64,000 nt of DNA from Atopsyche davidsoni (lineage: Eukaryota; Arthropoda; Insecta; Trichoptera; Hydrobiosidae), in NCBI GenBank assembly GCA_022113835.1, contig JAILWY010000005.1, positions 5,164,501 to 5,228,500 on the forward strand, written 5' to 3'. Shown here piece after piece: positions 24,942-36,360 of the stretch (the stretch's first letter is position 1; every line of letters begins with the position of its first letter). Below the pieces are notes generated by a model. It had not been told where the DNA came from and made no database searches. It saw nothing but the letters and a program-made list of their open reading frames with translations. The translations under genes were made by a program, and so were the position numbers.

Positions 24942-27615
24942 CTCTAGATCATAGGTGGCCAACCTTTTTCAGCTACCGGGCCAAATTGAAGAAATGGGAT
25001 TGCCTACTGGGCCGGACGACAAAATTTCATTTAACACGTTGACTGTCATTGTAATTTTCAAAAATCTGGTTGAAAATGACAATTTGATTGGCATTATATT
25101 ATTAAAAACTCTCATTTTAGTGCATGGTTATCATCAAAAAGCAAAATTTTCTGTTCATGCAAGCCAGCATTGATTTTTTTTTCATTTCCCAGAGGCCATC
25201 TATCGATATTAGCACTATTCCGAGTTTAATCGTAGCTGCACAAAAATGGCAAGTAACCAAGGATGAGATAATTCGTAGCGCAGTCAACGTGTTAATATAA
25301 AAAGCAAGCAAGAAATATAGTGTTTTTATAGAAGATACAATTTTATTTGTATATAAAAATAAACAAAATATATTACATTTTAATGAGACGTCTGATTTTG
25401 TTTGTCAAGAGCAAGTGCATCAATGTTAATATCGATTGATGTTGTCGCTACACGCAAACAGTTTTCCAAATGGTCATCAGTGATGCGTGATCTTGTATGA
25501 GATTTGATGTGCTTCATTCTAGTGAAAAGCTGTTCACACGTGTAAGTGTTTCCAAACAGCGAAATCATCAAAAGAGCATGTTTATATATTACAGGATATT
25601 TCTCCTTATCCAAATATGTTTTGTAAAACTCTTCCAAACCAACTTGATTGAATTTCTCCTTTAACTGTGTATCACAATACATTTCACAATGTTCCATTTG
25701 TAAAAATCCTGGCAATGAATTCACATCTACGGAGAATGGCGTTGCAAATGCAGCAAAAAGCATGCGATGCTTTTTAAAATCTTGAAATCGGTTTTCAAAT
25801 TCCAGCTTCAAGTCTGATATCAACGAAGCGTATTTATCAGTCGCTATTTGTGTGACGTCTGGCTCCAATAATAATGTAGGAAAATGAGTGTAGATTTTTG
25901 CCCTTAACTGTTGTTCCCAAACCCCAAGTTTCATTTGGAATGCGCAAATATGATCATACATGTTATTGATTAGTTGATCTTTCCCTTGTAGACGAGTATT
26001 AACAATATCTAGATGGCTAACTATATCGACCAGAAATGCAAAGTCTCTAACCCACTCCTTGTCTTCAAATTCCGGGATACGTTTTGACTTGGTTGCGAAG
26101 AATGATTGTATTTCTTGCTTCAAAGCAAAAACTCTTTTCAACATTTTGGCACGGGTCTGCCACCTTACTTCTGCATAAAATGTAACGTCATTATAGTCTG
26201 AATCCAAAGACTTAAGAAACTCTTGGAACTGACGGTGATTCAACCCCTTCGACTTAATAAGGTTTACTGTTTTGATGACCACATTCATGACATGATCCAT
26301 TTTAAGGGACTTGGAACATAAATTTTCCTGATGAATAATGCAATGAAAATTTAGCATCGAAGTATTACCAACTTTCCTGGCCTCGTCTTCAATCAATTTT
26401 ACTAAGCCATTGTGTTTACCAACCATTGCTGGAGCACCATCTGTTGCTAAGCCCGATAAGTTGTCGAGTTGTAAAGATAAACGATTCAATGTCGATGTAA
26501 CAGCTCCTAAGAAATCTTGTGAGCAAGTGGTGTCTTTAAGTGGATACAGTGCCGCTAATTCTTCTGTTTTGTTAAAATGGACATCAACACCTCTAATAAA
26601 TATTGCCACTTGGGCGGTATCTGTTAGATCTGTGCTTTCATCCAATGCTAGAGAATAAAATATGAACTTGGATGCTTGATTTTTCAAATTATCTTCAATA
26701 TATTTTCCAATGTCGTCCACACGCCTAGTAATAGTTTGACGAGACAGGCTTATTTTTGAGAAGTCTGTTTTCTTTTCTGGGCACATAAATTCAACGGCAC
26801 TCTCCAAACATTCCTTAACAATTTCACCATCTGAATATGGCTTCGATTTTTTTGCAAGTATCGTGGCTATTGCATAACTAGCTTTTACATAGCATTTTGA
26901 GTTTTCAGTCATATTAGTAAATGTCTGATGTTGTGCAAAAAGTTTTCTTTTTAATAAATTAACTTGGTCTTGTCGAAATTGCCCTTCGTACTTATCAAAC
27001 CTATTTGCATGCTTAGCCTCGTAATGACGTTTAATACTATACTCTTTTAATGCAGAAACAGAACTATTGCATATCAAGCATATTGGCTTTGATTTAAATT
27101 CCACGAAAAAATAGTTTATACTCCATCTGTCTTGAAAACTTCTGTGTTCTTCGGTGAATCTTCTCTTAATTGGTCCAAGGTTTTTACTATTTGACGCCAT
27201 TTCTGTCTAACTAAGCCTAAATAAACAACCACGCACTTTGCAAGCTACCTGCGAACTGGACTTTGCACGATAGCCGGGGATTGCCCAGCAACCCGCCCCG
27301 CACCCCTCCCTCCCTTCCCCCCCGTATCCCGCATTCACGCTCACGAGAATCTACGCGAAATCGACGTGCTCGCTTTTTAAAATCAGCTTAAATTTGTGAT
27401 TGTTAACACAAAGAAATTGCCACGATAGTTGAATCAATGTACTGAGATATTTCCATATATATGATATGATACGAACTACGCTCAATGGAATATTCTAATG
27501 GTGGTTTTATGTAAAATAAAAAAAAAATGTTTGCATATGCTCAGTGGGCCAAAAATAAACGCCCGCGTGCCACGCGTGGCACGCGTGCCATGGGTTGGCC
27601 ACCTATGCTCTAGAT
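24942..27615 (-). mobile_element. Complete hAT (Buster-like) DNA transposon, 2658 bp
   Basis: The element runs 24950-27607. Both ends carry the 15-bp terminal inverted repeat CATAGGTGGCCAACC. Perfect 8-bp target duplications CTCTAGAT flank it at 24942-24949 and 27608-27615. The right sub-terminal region (27561-27592) holds closely spaced copies of CGTGCCA/TGGCACG in both orientations, a plausible transposase-binding array. The single ORF on the minus strand is intact. The target fits the nnnTAnnn pattern reported for the Buster group. Perfect duplications, matching ends and an unbroken ORF suggest a relatively recent insertion. Confidence 0.93.
25380..27200 (-). CDS. hAT-family transposase, BED zinc finger, 606 aa
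   Basis: This is the transposase of the surrounding element; it would bind the element ends and perform cut-and-paste transposition in the nucleus. Residues ~25-70 form a BED-type finger with C41, C44, H59 and H64. The RNase-H-like core follows: D187 in LALDESTD, D254 in LATDGAPAMV, the C/H motif H286-C287...H290...C295, and RW at 346-347. The C-terminal dimerisation block holds CEQLF with E556, a candidate third acidic residue. It resembles the ZBED5/GTF2IRD2-like proteins derived from hAT elements. The start is the first ATG of the frame, 68 codons before the D/Q-rich linker. There is no intron, stop or frameshift. A C-rich leader (27290-27330) precedes it inside the element. Confidence 0.92.
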   Translation of the reverse strand: MASNSKNLGPIKRRFTEEHRSFQDRWSINYFFVEFKSKPICLICNSSVSALKEYSIKRHYEAKHANRFDKYEGQFRQDQVNLLKRKLFAQHQTFTNMTENSKCYVKASYAIATILAKKSKPYSDGEIVKECLESAVEFMCPEKKTDFSKISLSRQTITRRVDDIGKYIEDNLKNQASKFIFYSLALDESTDLTDTAQVAIFIRGVDVHFNKTEELAALYPLKDTTCSQDFLGAVTSTLNRLSLQLDNLSGLATDGAPAMVGKHNGLVKLIEDEARKVGNTSMLNFHCIIHQENLCSKSLKMDHVMNVVIKTVNLIKSKGLNHRQFQEFLKSLDSDYNDVTFYAEVRWQTRAKMLKRVFALKQEIQSFFATKSKRIPEFEDKEWVRDFAFLVDIVSHLDIVNTRLQGKDQLINNMYDHICAFQMKLGVWEQQLRAKIYTHFPTLLLEPDVTQIATDKYASLISDLKLEFENRFQDFKKHRMLFAAFATPFSVDVNSLPGFLQMEHCEMYCDTQLKEKFNQVGLEEFYKTYLDKEKYPVIYKHALLMISLFGNTYTCEQLFTRMKHIKSHTRSRITDDHLENCLRVATTSIDINIDALALDKQNQTSH

Positions 27616-27619
27616 CTTG

Positions 27620-28380
27620 TCGCTTTTTTCTTTTGCATTCCTTATAACTATTGATATAGCTATACATAACGTTTCTAAATACGACCATTAGCTTGTTATG
27701 GGTTGATTGTAGTGTACCGGCCTTATGCCAAACGTTTTTATTATGTTCACGGGTACAGTGAGGCCGCTGAACTCTGGAAACTATTACAGCCTTAGGGTAC
27801 TCGAAACTGCGGATCAACGATGGGTTAAAGTAGTAGAAGCTGTTTACAAAGCTGCTGATTCTACTTCAAGTTTGTATCAATCAAATGAAATGTTTTATTT
27901 TTATTTTAAATAGCAGGCCAATAAAATATTTTAATAATTTTTAGATTTAAGATCCTCAGATATTTTTTAATTTAGTGCATATAAAGAAAAAATAATTATT
28001 ATCTCGATAGAATTCATTGTATGATTTTAACAGTTGTTATTTTTTTACTATTGTTATTGATTATAAATTTTTACCAATAAAATTGATTTATTGGCCCCCA
28101 TAGGCATTATGCACAACTGTTTATTCCGACTGTACACGTGAACATATAAATAATGTTATAGATGTATAAAAAATGATAAACGTTGCACGCAAACGTTCTT
28201 CGCCGTGTTAGTTAATAATTTACGATTTCCAAAAACCTGATTTGTTTTCCAATTAGGTCATTACCGTACCATTATATAATACAACGAAGTTGTTTATTTA
28301 AATTTTTAAGCGGATAAATACAGGTAGCGCCACGCTGCGATAGAAATTAAACATGTATACTTTCCGGTCGCGTATTTTGA
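27620..28380. other. Gene-free stretch
   Basis: AT-rich apart from 27720-27860. Short plus-strand frames there have no recognised domain. Confidence 0.4.
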
Positions 28381-28387
28381 ATGTATA

Positions 28388-29137
28388 GTACGAAACACTA
28401 CCGTCGAACTATCGTCCGAGGACCACATGGTTGGCAGTGGCGTTAGCAGCTAGTACCTCTGCAACAGCTCCCACGCCGATAGAGTTGTGATGGCCGATCG
28501 AATAGAGCTGTCCTTATTGCGGTCCATATTTACAATTAAGCCATACTTGAAAAGCGACTATTTCATAAAAAATATTTTTTTTTTATCAATTTGCGTAGTC
28601 ATTGTTGTTCGGCATGTATAAAAATGCTTGGGACTTTTACAAGTCACAAATATGTCTAATATATATATTGTATAATTTCCGGTACTTTTACTCTTTTTCT
28701 TCTTCTTCTGTTGTCTCTCCTCATAGGAGGATGGTGACCATATTTCACCGAACATATTTCTATCCTGGGCCAGTCTCATTGATTCGGCCGTATTTCCGAC
28801 CTCAAATTACACATCCTTTGATTTTTTTTCTTGGACAATCAGCTGTAGGATGCTATACTCACTGTTACAAAAAATGTGGCTAAAATTGTAAACCTTAATC
28901 TTTTTGACGTAGCCACATTTCTGCCACCTCATTTCTGTCTTGGGTGACATAGCACTTGGTGAATCTCCTTTTGAACATATTTCATTTCTCAAGTTATTAA
29001 ACGCACTGCATACTGTGCTCTCAAACATATATTAATACAAATGCTCAATGGGGCATACATTCACTGGCCGCTCTTGTCGGCACACTAGCCACTAATGCGC
29101 CGCACCCGAATTATACTTTGGGGGTAGTGTTTCGTAC
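28388..29137. mobile_element. Candidate DNA element bounded by 15-bp inverted repeats
   Basis: GTACGAAACACTACC at 28388-28402 is exactly inverted at 29123-29137, 750 bp end to end. The interior holds a LINE fragment. No convincing target duplication directly abuts the repeats, so the superfamily is open and the pairing could be fortuitous, though an exact 15-mer inversion at this distance is unlikely by chance. Confidence 0.4.
28690..29030 (-). pseudogene. Non-LTR retrotransposon RT-ORF C-terminal fragment (copy 4)
   Basis: The minus-strand frames read SHIFCNSEYSILQLIVQEKK, then after a stop RLAQDRNMFGEIWSPSSYEE. This lines up with the GHI.RN.KYSLLQLI.QGK and LA.DR..F.EMVANL..E blocks of insect LINE ORFs. 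The first part falls in a 73-codon open frame starting at 29028, the second in another open frame at 28779-28558. A stop codon and a deleted GRR..SWL..LR block separate them, so the copy is non-functional. Confidence 0.7.
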
Positions 29138-29139
29138 AA

Positions 29140-29420
29140 CGAACTCAGTGCACGCCTTCCGGTCAAGTGGAAGGTAGATCGGGAAAATCACGGGCGGCAC
29201 GAAGGCAGTGCGGGGGATATTGATATGCATCGCTCAAGTTGTATTATTATTCATAAGCAGTTGTGGTGGGCCGACCCGGCTGGCCGTGCTTCCCGAAGAA
29301 GTGGTTTTTTTTCGAGTTTCCACCTCATCCGTGGCCAATGCCTAAATGCCGCTATTACCGACTTCACGCGACGCCGACATCTCTATTGCCGGCCGGCACA
29401 AAAACAAAACGAATAATTTA
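29140..29420. other. GC-rich island
   Basis: A moderately GC-rich block with CpG. Two short overlapping plus-strand frames lack domains. Beyond it, 29420-31830 is AT-rich and featureless to me. Confidence 0.4.
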
Positions 29421-31830
29421 CGAAGGAGAAGGAGAAAAAAAAAACCGGTCGGTTGTATTGATTTTTTTTTTTTTTTTTGGCTCCATGACGCAAATATTGT
29501 TTTAAAACTTGAATGATACCAATTTTTGCATTAGACGCGATTTATTACGGCGGTTTTGTAACCGTGTGGCCTCGTGTGTAATGCTTCATTATTATTAATT
29601 TTTTTTATCGTAATTTGCAATATCAATTATGATTCAATATCGTTAATATAATAATTAAAGTTGTATCTAATTTATAATTTATGCTTAATTTTACTGTATG
29701 TATGTGTATGAAAATGCATTGTACGTATTGTTGTCTTGATTTTTCAATCACCTGAATCAGATCTGAGATCTGATTTATTTTTAAATGAATAATGAGATAT
29801 TTGTTTGCGTTTTGTACTAATAATATATAAATAGTATGCACAAACTAAAAGAGGAATCAGCTATAAAAATTTTGCATAGTCTTCGACGTCAAGTCGAGAA
29901 ATCATTAAAAAAAGGCATAATTGTATTATTTTTTTTCTATTTGAATTTTATAATTAATAATATTAAGTTTTTTTGAGGAAGTATTTTGTTTAATCAGATT
30001 GCTCAATCTCAAATAAATCCAAACTTTATCAAACCAGCTTAGGATTATTTTCGTAAGAATCCAAATGTAATTTTAACTCATACTCGATACCCAGTTAAAT
30101 GGTTTTCTATAACACCTAGTAGATTTGAGAATATTTAGAGAAATATAACATTAGCCTAGTCATTGTTTTTTTTACTCTACGTCAAAGGAAACGCACAAAA
30201 AAATAGATTCGTTGATGTATTCATAGAATGATACGAAATATTTGCTACTTTTGATGAAACTTTCAACCATAAATACAACATCACATTATAATCTGATAGT
30301 ATTAATAATACTTTATCAGATATTGAATTCTAAGAACACATCAGTCTATCGCCAGATGGTGTTCGCCATGGGCTGTGACATTGTCAGAGATGACAAACAT
30401 TTTTTTAAAATTAAATATAATTAAGTTTCTCAAAAGATACGCCTGAATTATTTGAGAGTATTTTAATAGTTCTTTATTTTTATGCCCAGTCAGTTTTATC
30501 CAAACCTTCCACTATTAAATGAAGGCTATTAATTGAAACATAAAATAAAATTTTAATTATACATAAAGGAAATAAAGTACAACGTTAAAGTTAAGAAAAT
30601 ATATCCAAACACCTCAAATTTTTATTCTGATGCTATTTATTTTATTTTTCTTTGAGTTTTAGTTACATTTTAACTTTCTATTTTGAGTTGTATGTACTGG
30701 TAAAATGGACATTTAAAACAATAGTGATCGGATTTTAACAAAAAAGTCGTTAGTTTAAGTCTTGATTCGGTTTAAAAATAGCAAAAGCACTAATTGTTTT
30801 TCTAGATTTTTATTTTAACCTATCATGCATTGTGACAGACGTCTAGTATTTAATGAAAAATAAGCGTTTTTCAATTTTGCAGCCATATATTGATACTTTT
30901 TATTTCTTATAATTATAAACGCTGGAGGTTCCCACTCACTGGTTGGGTAGGCATGTATGTGGATTGTTCGTGTTTTTTTACAATCTAAACTAGAAGTACA
31001 ACACGCGAACTTCTGATTGGCCGTGAGCTGTACATTATGTTTTGTTTTGAATCCCGTTAAAATTGGTGTGATACCATATTATGTTTTATTTTGCAAGCGA
31101 TTTATTTTCATTCTGATTTTATTTTAATGGCGTTAACTTTAAAGCATCACATAAAAACACAACCGTTTTTCGAACAGTGTCACTCACCTCAGGGTTTTAT
31201 CGTTTAAAGTTATGTGATTTACTCATACGAGCGTTAAAAGTATGCGTGTATTTAAACAGATATTATATCATATATATTTCTGATTTATGAACAATATTTT
31301 ACATTAAAAAAAACAGTTTAAATACTTCGTATATAAATAAACCCGATTGGATCTATTTATCCGTTTAAATTAATAAAATTTTCAATAATGTTCGCAGGTA
31401 ACACAAACAAATTATAGAATATATCAAAGTACTGCAAAACGGGGTAAATATAATTTTTAGTAAAAATGTAACTACACTTATACCATTTACAATATTTCAT
31501 ATTATTTTATAAAATTTACATTCAACTAGGAACGATAAAAAAATATATAACACGTTCGATACGTGCTTAAAAAGTATAATTATCAGAATGTGAGAATGTA
31601 AATATTGAGTTTATGATAAACTTCAAAAATTGTTGTCAAATTGTGAACAATTTTATAAATTATCATTTTTCATAATAACTGATTTGCAAAACACATTGTG
31701 CGCAAACATCCACAAATAAATTATGCACGCGTATTCTCTGATGTCTGAGTGTATATTTTTTTAAGTACATGTTCACATTTATAATAACTTAAAAATATGC
31801 ACAAAAACGTGTTTTGTACTGAAACACTTT
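29421..31830. other. AT-rich gene-free stretch
   Basis: No coding, RNA or repeat feature could be supported in these 2.4 kb. A T-rich run occurs at 29461-29478. Confidence 0.4.
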
Positions 31831-31831
31831 G

Positions 31832-32441
31832 GAATATTATTTATGAAAGCCTCGTTGTTCCTACAAATATAATAACGATGGTATTTATTGTCAAAGGAAA
31901 GTATGAATATATATTTTAATATATAGTAGATTCTTTGGATAACTTTTTTTATGTGCTACCATGAAAAACGAAAGAATACTTTTAACCACGGGAATATTAT
32001 ATCGACTGATTCCATATTATCCATGAAAGCCTCGTTAATCCTACAAATCTAATAACGACGGTATTTATTGTCAAAGAAAAGTATGAATATATATTTTAAT
32101 ATGTAGTAAATTCTTTGGATAACTTTTTTTATGTGCTACCATGAAAAACTAAAGAATACTTTTAACCACGGGAATGTTATATCGACTGATTCCATATTAT
32201 ATATGAAAGTCTCGTTGTTCCTACAAATCTAATAACGATGGTATTTATTGTCAATGGAAAGTATGATTATATATTTTTATATATATAGTAGATTCTTTGG
32301 ATAACTTTTTTTATGTGCTACATGAAAAACGAAAGAATACTTTTAACCACGGGAATATTATATTGGCAGATTCCATATTATCCATCATGAAAGCCTCGTT
32401 GTTCCTACAAATCTAATAACGACTGTATTTGTTGTCAAAGG
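31832..32441. repeat. Tandem array, ~3.3 copies of a 180-bp unit
   Basis: The unit start GAAAGCCTCGTT recurs at 31845, 32025, 32205 and 32389, giving periods of 180, 180 and 184 bp. Each unit also contains AATAACGA, TTTATTGTCAA, TTCTTTGGATAACTTTTTTTATG and TTTTAACCACGGGAAT in the same order. Copies differ by scattered substitutions and small indels; the last is truncated. The unit size is similar to many satellite monomers. Whether it is a local duplication or a seed of a genome-wide satellite cannot be seen here. Confidence 0.9.
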
Positions 32442-32449
32442 GCAATGAT

Positions 32450-33090
32450 AACTTATTTAATCTGAATATATAATTCACTGTAAAATTATAATATCATTAA
32501 TATTTCTGCGTTGACATCAAGTTCATTGAACCGCTGTATCTAGTATCTACTGTGTGGCTGTGCGAACATAAATAAATATCCACAGAGCACGAGGCGCCGC
32601 GATACATTCGCCGATCTGATATGATTCGACATGCCATACATCCTTTTTATGTTTAAATATTCTCAATACGTTGTCGGCTATCGTATATTATTTCCTTCGG
32701 TATTAAATAGTTTATTATTGATGATATAAATGTTTCGTTTCGAATTGTAAACGTCAACTGTGATGTCTTGCTTAAAAATTGGTATTTATTCCACGATAGA
32801 TGGAGATCAAGTGATTTCAATTATTTAATAAAATATAATAATAATGAAATCAAACAATGTGTTTATATGAAGAAAATACTTACGAAAATAATCCAGATTA
32901 TTTTTTTTTTATAATAGTATTTAGATTTTCTACTAGTGTTTCACATTTTAAAATGATAAAATTGAACTTCACTGTTGATATTGGTCAATACAGACATTTG
33001 TAGTTAACAAATTGATAACGATTGATTGATTGATGTAAAGTTTAAAAATCGCCTATAAGCTCGTTATGATTAATAAGTAACTTTTAATTT
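32450..33090. other. AT-rich gene-free stretch
   Basis: Nothing recognised except short simple repeats. Confidence 0.35.
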
Positions 33091-33096
33091 AAATAA

Positions 33097-33172
33097 TCAA
33101 TATTTTTGACAGAGAGTACTCGGTGGAATGTCATTATAATATTTTAAATAAAATAAAATACTTTTTAATTTA
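33097..33172 (+). repeat. Dispersed repeat, TTTTTGACAGAGAGTA family (copy 1)
   Basis: The sequence CAATATTTTTGACAGAGAGTA at the start, then a TCGGTGGAAT and TAATATTTTAAATAAAATA tail, matches copies at 35618-35670, 53158-53215, 63719-63780 and 63804-63880. In the best copy the tail leads into the hammerhead-like GACCGGTTTCGCC module, so this is probably the leading part of that element. Confidence 0.6.
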
Positions 33173-35600
33173 AATTTAAAGGCTATTCGCAAACCTTAGA
33201 AAACACGTTTGAAAGCCTGCAGTCTTGATAAAAACCATCATCTTCAAACATTACGTTGATTGCATTAACTTTTTATATAGAAAATTTTAATCAATTTAAA
33301 CAACGCATAATGACTTTAAACTGTCTGTTCAAAAGCTTGTAGTTTAGTTGTAATTGGTTACCTTTAACCCCTTATTATCGGTGTTCCATTAAGTGTCTAA
33401 GTAAGTTCGTTGACCGCCGCAAAGCTTCATAGATTGACGGACGAGCGTCCCGCGGCCTTCGCCCTGTAAAATACGAAAGCTTTTTTGTACCTCTGGCTTA
33501 AAAGCTCGCTGCAGTCCTTCCCAGCCTCGCCTTCCATCCATGCGGGGATTCGCTCGCTTATTGAACAGTGTCCGTCCTCTTTGTTCTCGCAATGAATGGT
33601 TTTGTTTAATACTTATATATATATAATACTTTGAACGTAAATATTATTTAAGCTGCACTAAAGTATTCGTTCTATTCATTGCATTCGTTTGATTTACACT
33701 GACTCTTTTACTTTTGCAGCACAATGGGGGCACTGATAAAGGCTGTGTTTCATTATTGAATACTCCTGAAAACGCGCTTCTTGAAGACTCATAACCGCCT
33801 CGTTTTTTAGACAACTATGTCGATTTTTCAGAACCTTAATAAATGACCCGAGAATTGAGATTTCTGTAAACACAACCATTTTATATGGGTTATTTAACCA
33901 AACGATTTGGCTTATTTTCACTTCTTTGCCTCCTCGCTATTAAGTGATATATCACTAACATTTCATATCGAATTAAGACAGACGTTAAAAACTTTTACAG
34001 CATTTCTAAAAATTACATACTATCAGAGATAAAAAAAATTGAATACTTTAATTTATGAATTAAAAATATTTTTTGAAATAATACTTATGGTATTAATAAT
34101 ATCGTTATGCGTGCAGCGTCATGGTTCGCAGGACTCTTATACTATAGAAATAATGTCGGTTATCCATCTCTCAGCACAATGCCAACTTGGACGTCTTCCT
34201 ATGGGGACATAACTCAGATACCGAACGGACAGGGCTGCGCTGTTTTCAAATGACATAAAGTCCATCTTCAGCAACTCTCCTCTTTCAGCCAACAGGACAC
34301 AAACAAAACCTACAATAAAAACACAGAAATATTCATATTTATTTATACCCTAATTTGTGCCCTTTCATAAATTATAAATATGATCTTTCAGTTCCTGCGA
34401 ATTTATTGTTGAAAACTATTTCATGTTTATATACAAGTTTTATTTAAATACAGATTGAATTACTTTATATTTTTTTGCATTGTGATTAAATATATTGGTC
34501 GATACCACTAAGGTTTTATCTAATTAATTCAGAATTAAATATACAAAGCACTAAGAAATATCGTCATATTAGTGTTATACAGTCTAGTGAAGGAATATTT
34601 TATACAAAATGTAAACGTATCGAAACAAGCGACTGGTTATTAGCGTAAGCTTTCAACGAGCGAGCAAGCTCACAACGCGAGAGCTTTTCATTATAACTGC
34701 TCCTAGTGATTAACCCGAGTATTTTACTATTTTACATGTAAGGTTATTATACATTTTTAATTAATGTAGTAAGAGCCGGGGCAGGATCAGGAAAATGCAC
34801 AAAGCCTGTTTTTTTATATTTAATAAGTAATTGGCATCGTATTTTTTTTTAAATTGTATGATTTATCGTGCTTTTTTTATATTTGTATTACTTCATGAAT
34901 ATCGTAGTTATTCTCAGCGGCGTTATTAACGTCGACATGGCGTTATAAATAATTTTATAAAACTTATGACTATCAGTTCACTGTACGTGTTTCCAGTTTT
35001 ATCTAGGGTCATAATTAATAAGTTTATTGTGAGATATTTATTGTCTTTTTGTTTTGTTACCACCCCGCGCTGGTGCCCCCGCACGTCCCGCCGCCATCTC
35101 GGCGGAGGGCATAAAGAAAGAAATGAAATAACTGAAGCCAACCGGTTTCTGATATCGGCCAGTGGCGGCGAGCGGAGTCGGTCTGCCCCGAGCGCGCCGC
35201 CTCTCTTGGCTATGGTATAACGTGAAAAGGGGTTTCAAATCAAAAATAAATACAAATAAAATTTAAATATACTCATCTGATTTTTTTTTAAAAAGCATAA
35301 CTTTTTGACTCATCACAAGATGAGCAGTATCATATCTCATTGAATCAGTACAAGCATTATAGGCTGTATACGATTAATTTGACAGGATATAAAATTTATG
35401 TCGATTACTCCGTGTAATATTGAACAGAATGCAATGTAAGCTTGTTTTTTAAGGTGACAGTTGCTTTTTTCTAAAATATTATTTTAAGGCTTTAAAAAGG
35501 TAGCAGTTTGTCTGCTATAAGAGTCAATAAATTGTTATAAAATTGTATGCACGGTTTCTGTGAGTATGATAGATTAATTTACTTATATATTTAAGTACAT
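33173..35600. other. Gene-free stretch with two GC patches
   Basis: Balanced or GC-rich patches at 33400-33590 and 35060-35215 interrupt AT-rich DNA. Frames in them are short and overlap on both strands. No domain was recognised. Confidence 0.4.
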
Positions 35601-35617
35601 AGGATAGCCTTAATTAA

Positions 35618-35670
35618 TCAATATTTTTGACAGAGAATACTTGGTGGAATCCCATTGTAATATTTTAGAA
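35618..35670 (+). repeat. Dispersed repeat, TTTTTGACAGAGAGTA family (copy 2)
   Basis: CAATATTTTTGACAGAGAATA followed by CTTGGTGGAATCCCATTGTAATATTT matches the other four copies. No target duplication was seen. Confidence 0.6.
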
Positions 35671-35763
35671 TTTAAGACTAAAACACAATTGAAATCACAA
35701 TAATCAGTTCGTATATTACATTGTCAGCTTTCTTGAATAATGTCGATTTTTCTATTGAACGTC

Positions 35764-36012
35764 AATCAGATGCGTATTTATTACCCATTACGGGTTTATT
35801 ATATTATTACTTATATGATTATGCACATTAGTTCATACATAGAAGATGATTAAAGAAACTCTCAAAAAAATATCATCGTGATTTGTGTGGAATTTTAAGG
35901 GATAGTACACCGCCCATGTAAGCCAAATCCCACACAAATCACGATGATATTTTTCTGAGAGTTTCTTTATTCATCTTCTATGTATGAACTAATGTGCCTA
36001 ATCATATTAGTA
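35764..36012. mobile_element. tRNA-Thr SINE, folded-back copy with 68-bp arms
   Basis: This copy belongs to the same family as 42.6 and 51.5 kb. Instead of one orientation it contains the 3' body twice, inverted: arms at 35823-35890 and 35930-35997 are 68 bp long with only a few mismatches, separated by 39 bp. The loop keeps a shrunken tRNA-like remnant (GATAGTACACCGCCCATGTA and AAGCCAAATCC). The outer left end has the family start GTCAATCAGATGCG. The structure suggests template switching or recombination between opposed copies. A transcript would form a long hairpin. Confidence 0.8.
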
Positions 36013-36129
36013 ATAATTTCTTAAATAAGATATATTTTAAAATAAACAAAAATAAGCCGAATGAAATAACTTTCACTCTCCAACCTACCGACCGTCACTG
36101 TCCACCATTACATTATATTTTATAGTAGT

Positions 36130-36360
36130 GAAAAGTTGCACTGGTTATCTCTGCACATCCCTCTCGCACTTGCCGGCATCCCCCGTCTGCTCGTATCTCC
36201 GTCCCTGTTGCGCCTCCCTTCCCGGCTCTCCCTTTTTTATAGTCCGGCCATTCGTTATACCGTCTGGGATGAATCGGAATTCTGGCTTTTAATTTTTTTT
36301 TGTCCGTTGGCTGCTCTGCGCGGCGCGGCTCGGAAGACGCCTCTCGCTGAAGTAAAGGTT
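36130..36360. other. GC-rich, pyrimidine-rich island
   Basis: A C/T-rich block (for example CTCCCTTCCCGGCTCTCCC near 36210) grading into CpG-rich sequence. A 106-codon frame crosses it but shows no domain. It may be a promoter-like island. Confidence 0.35.
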
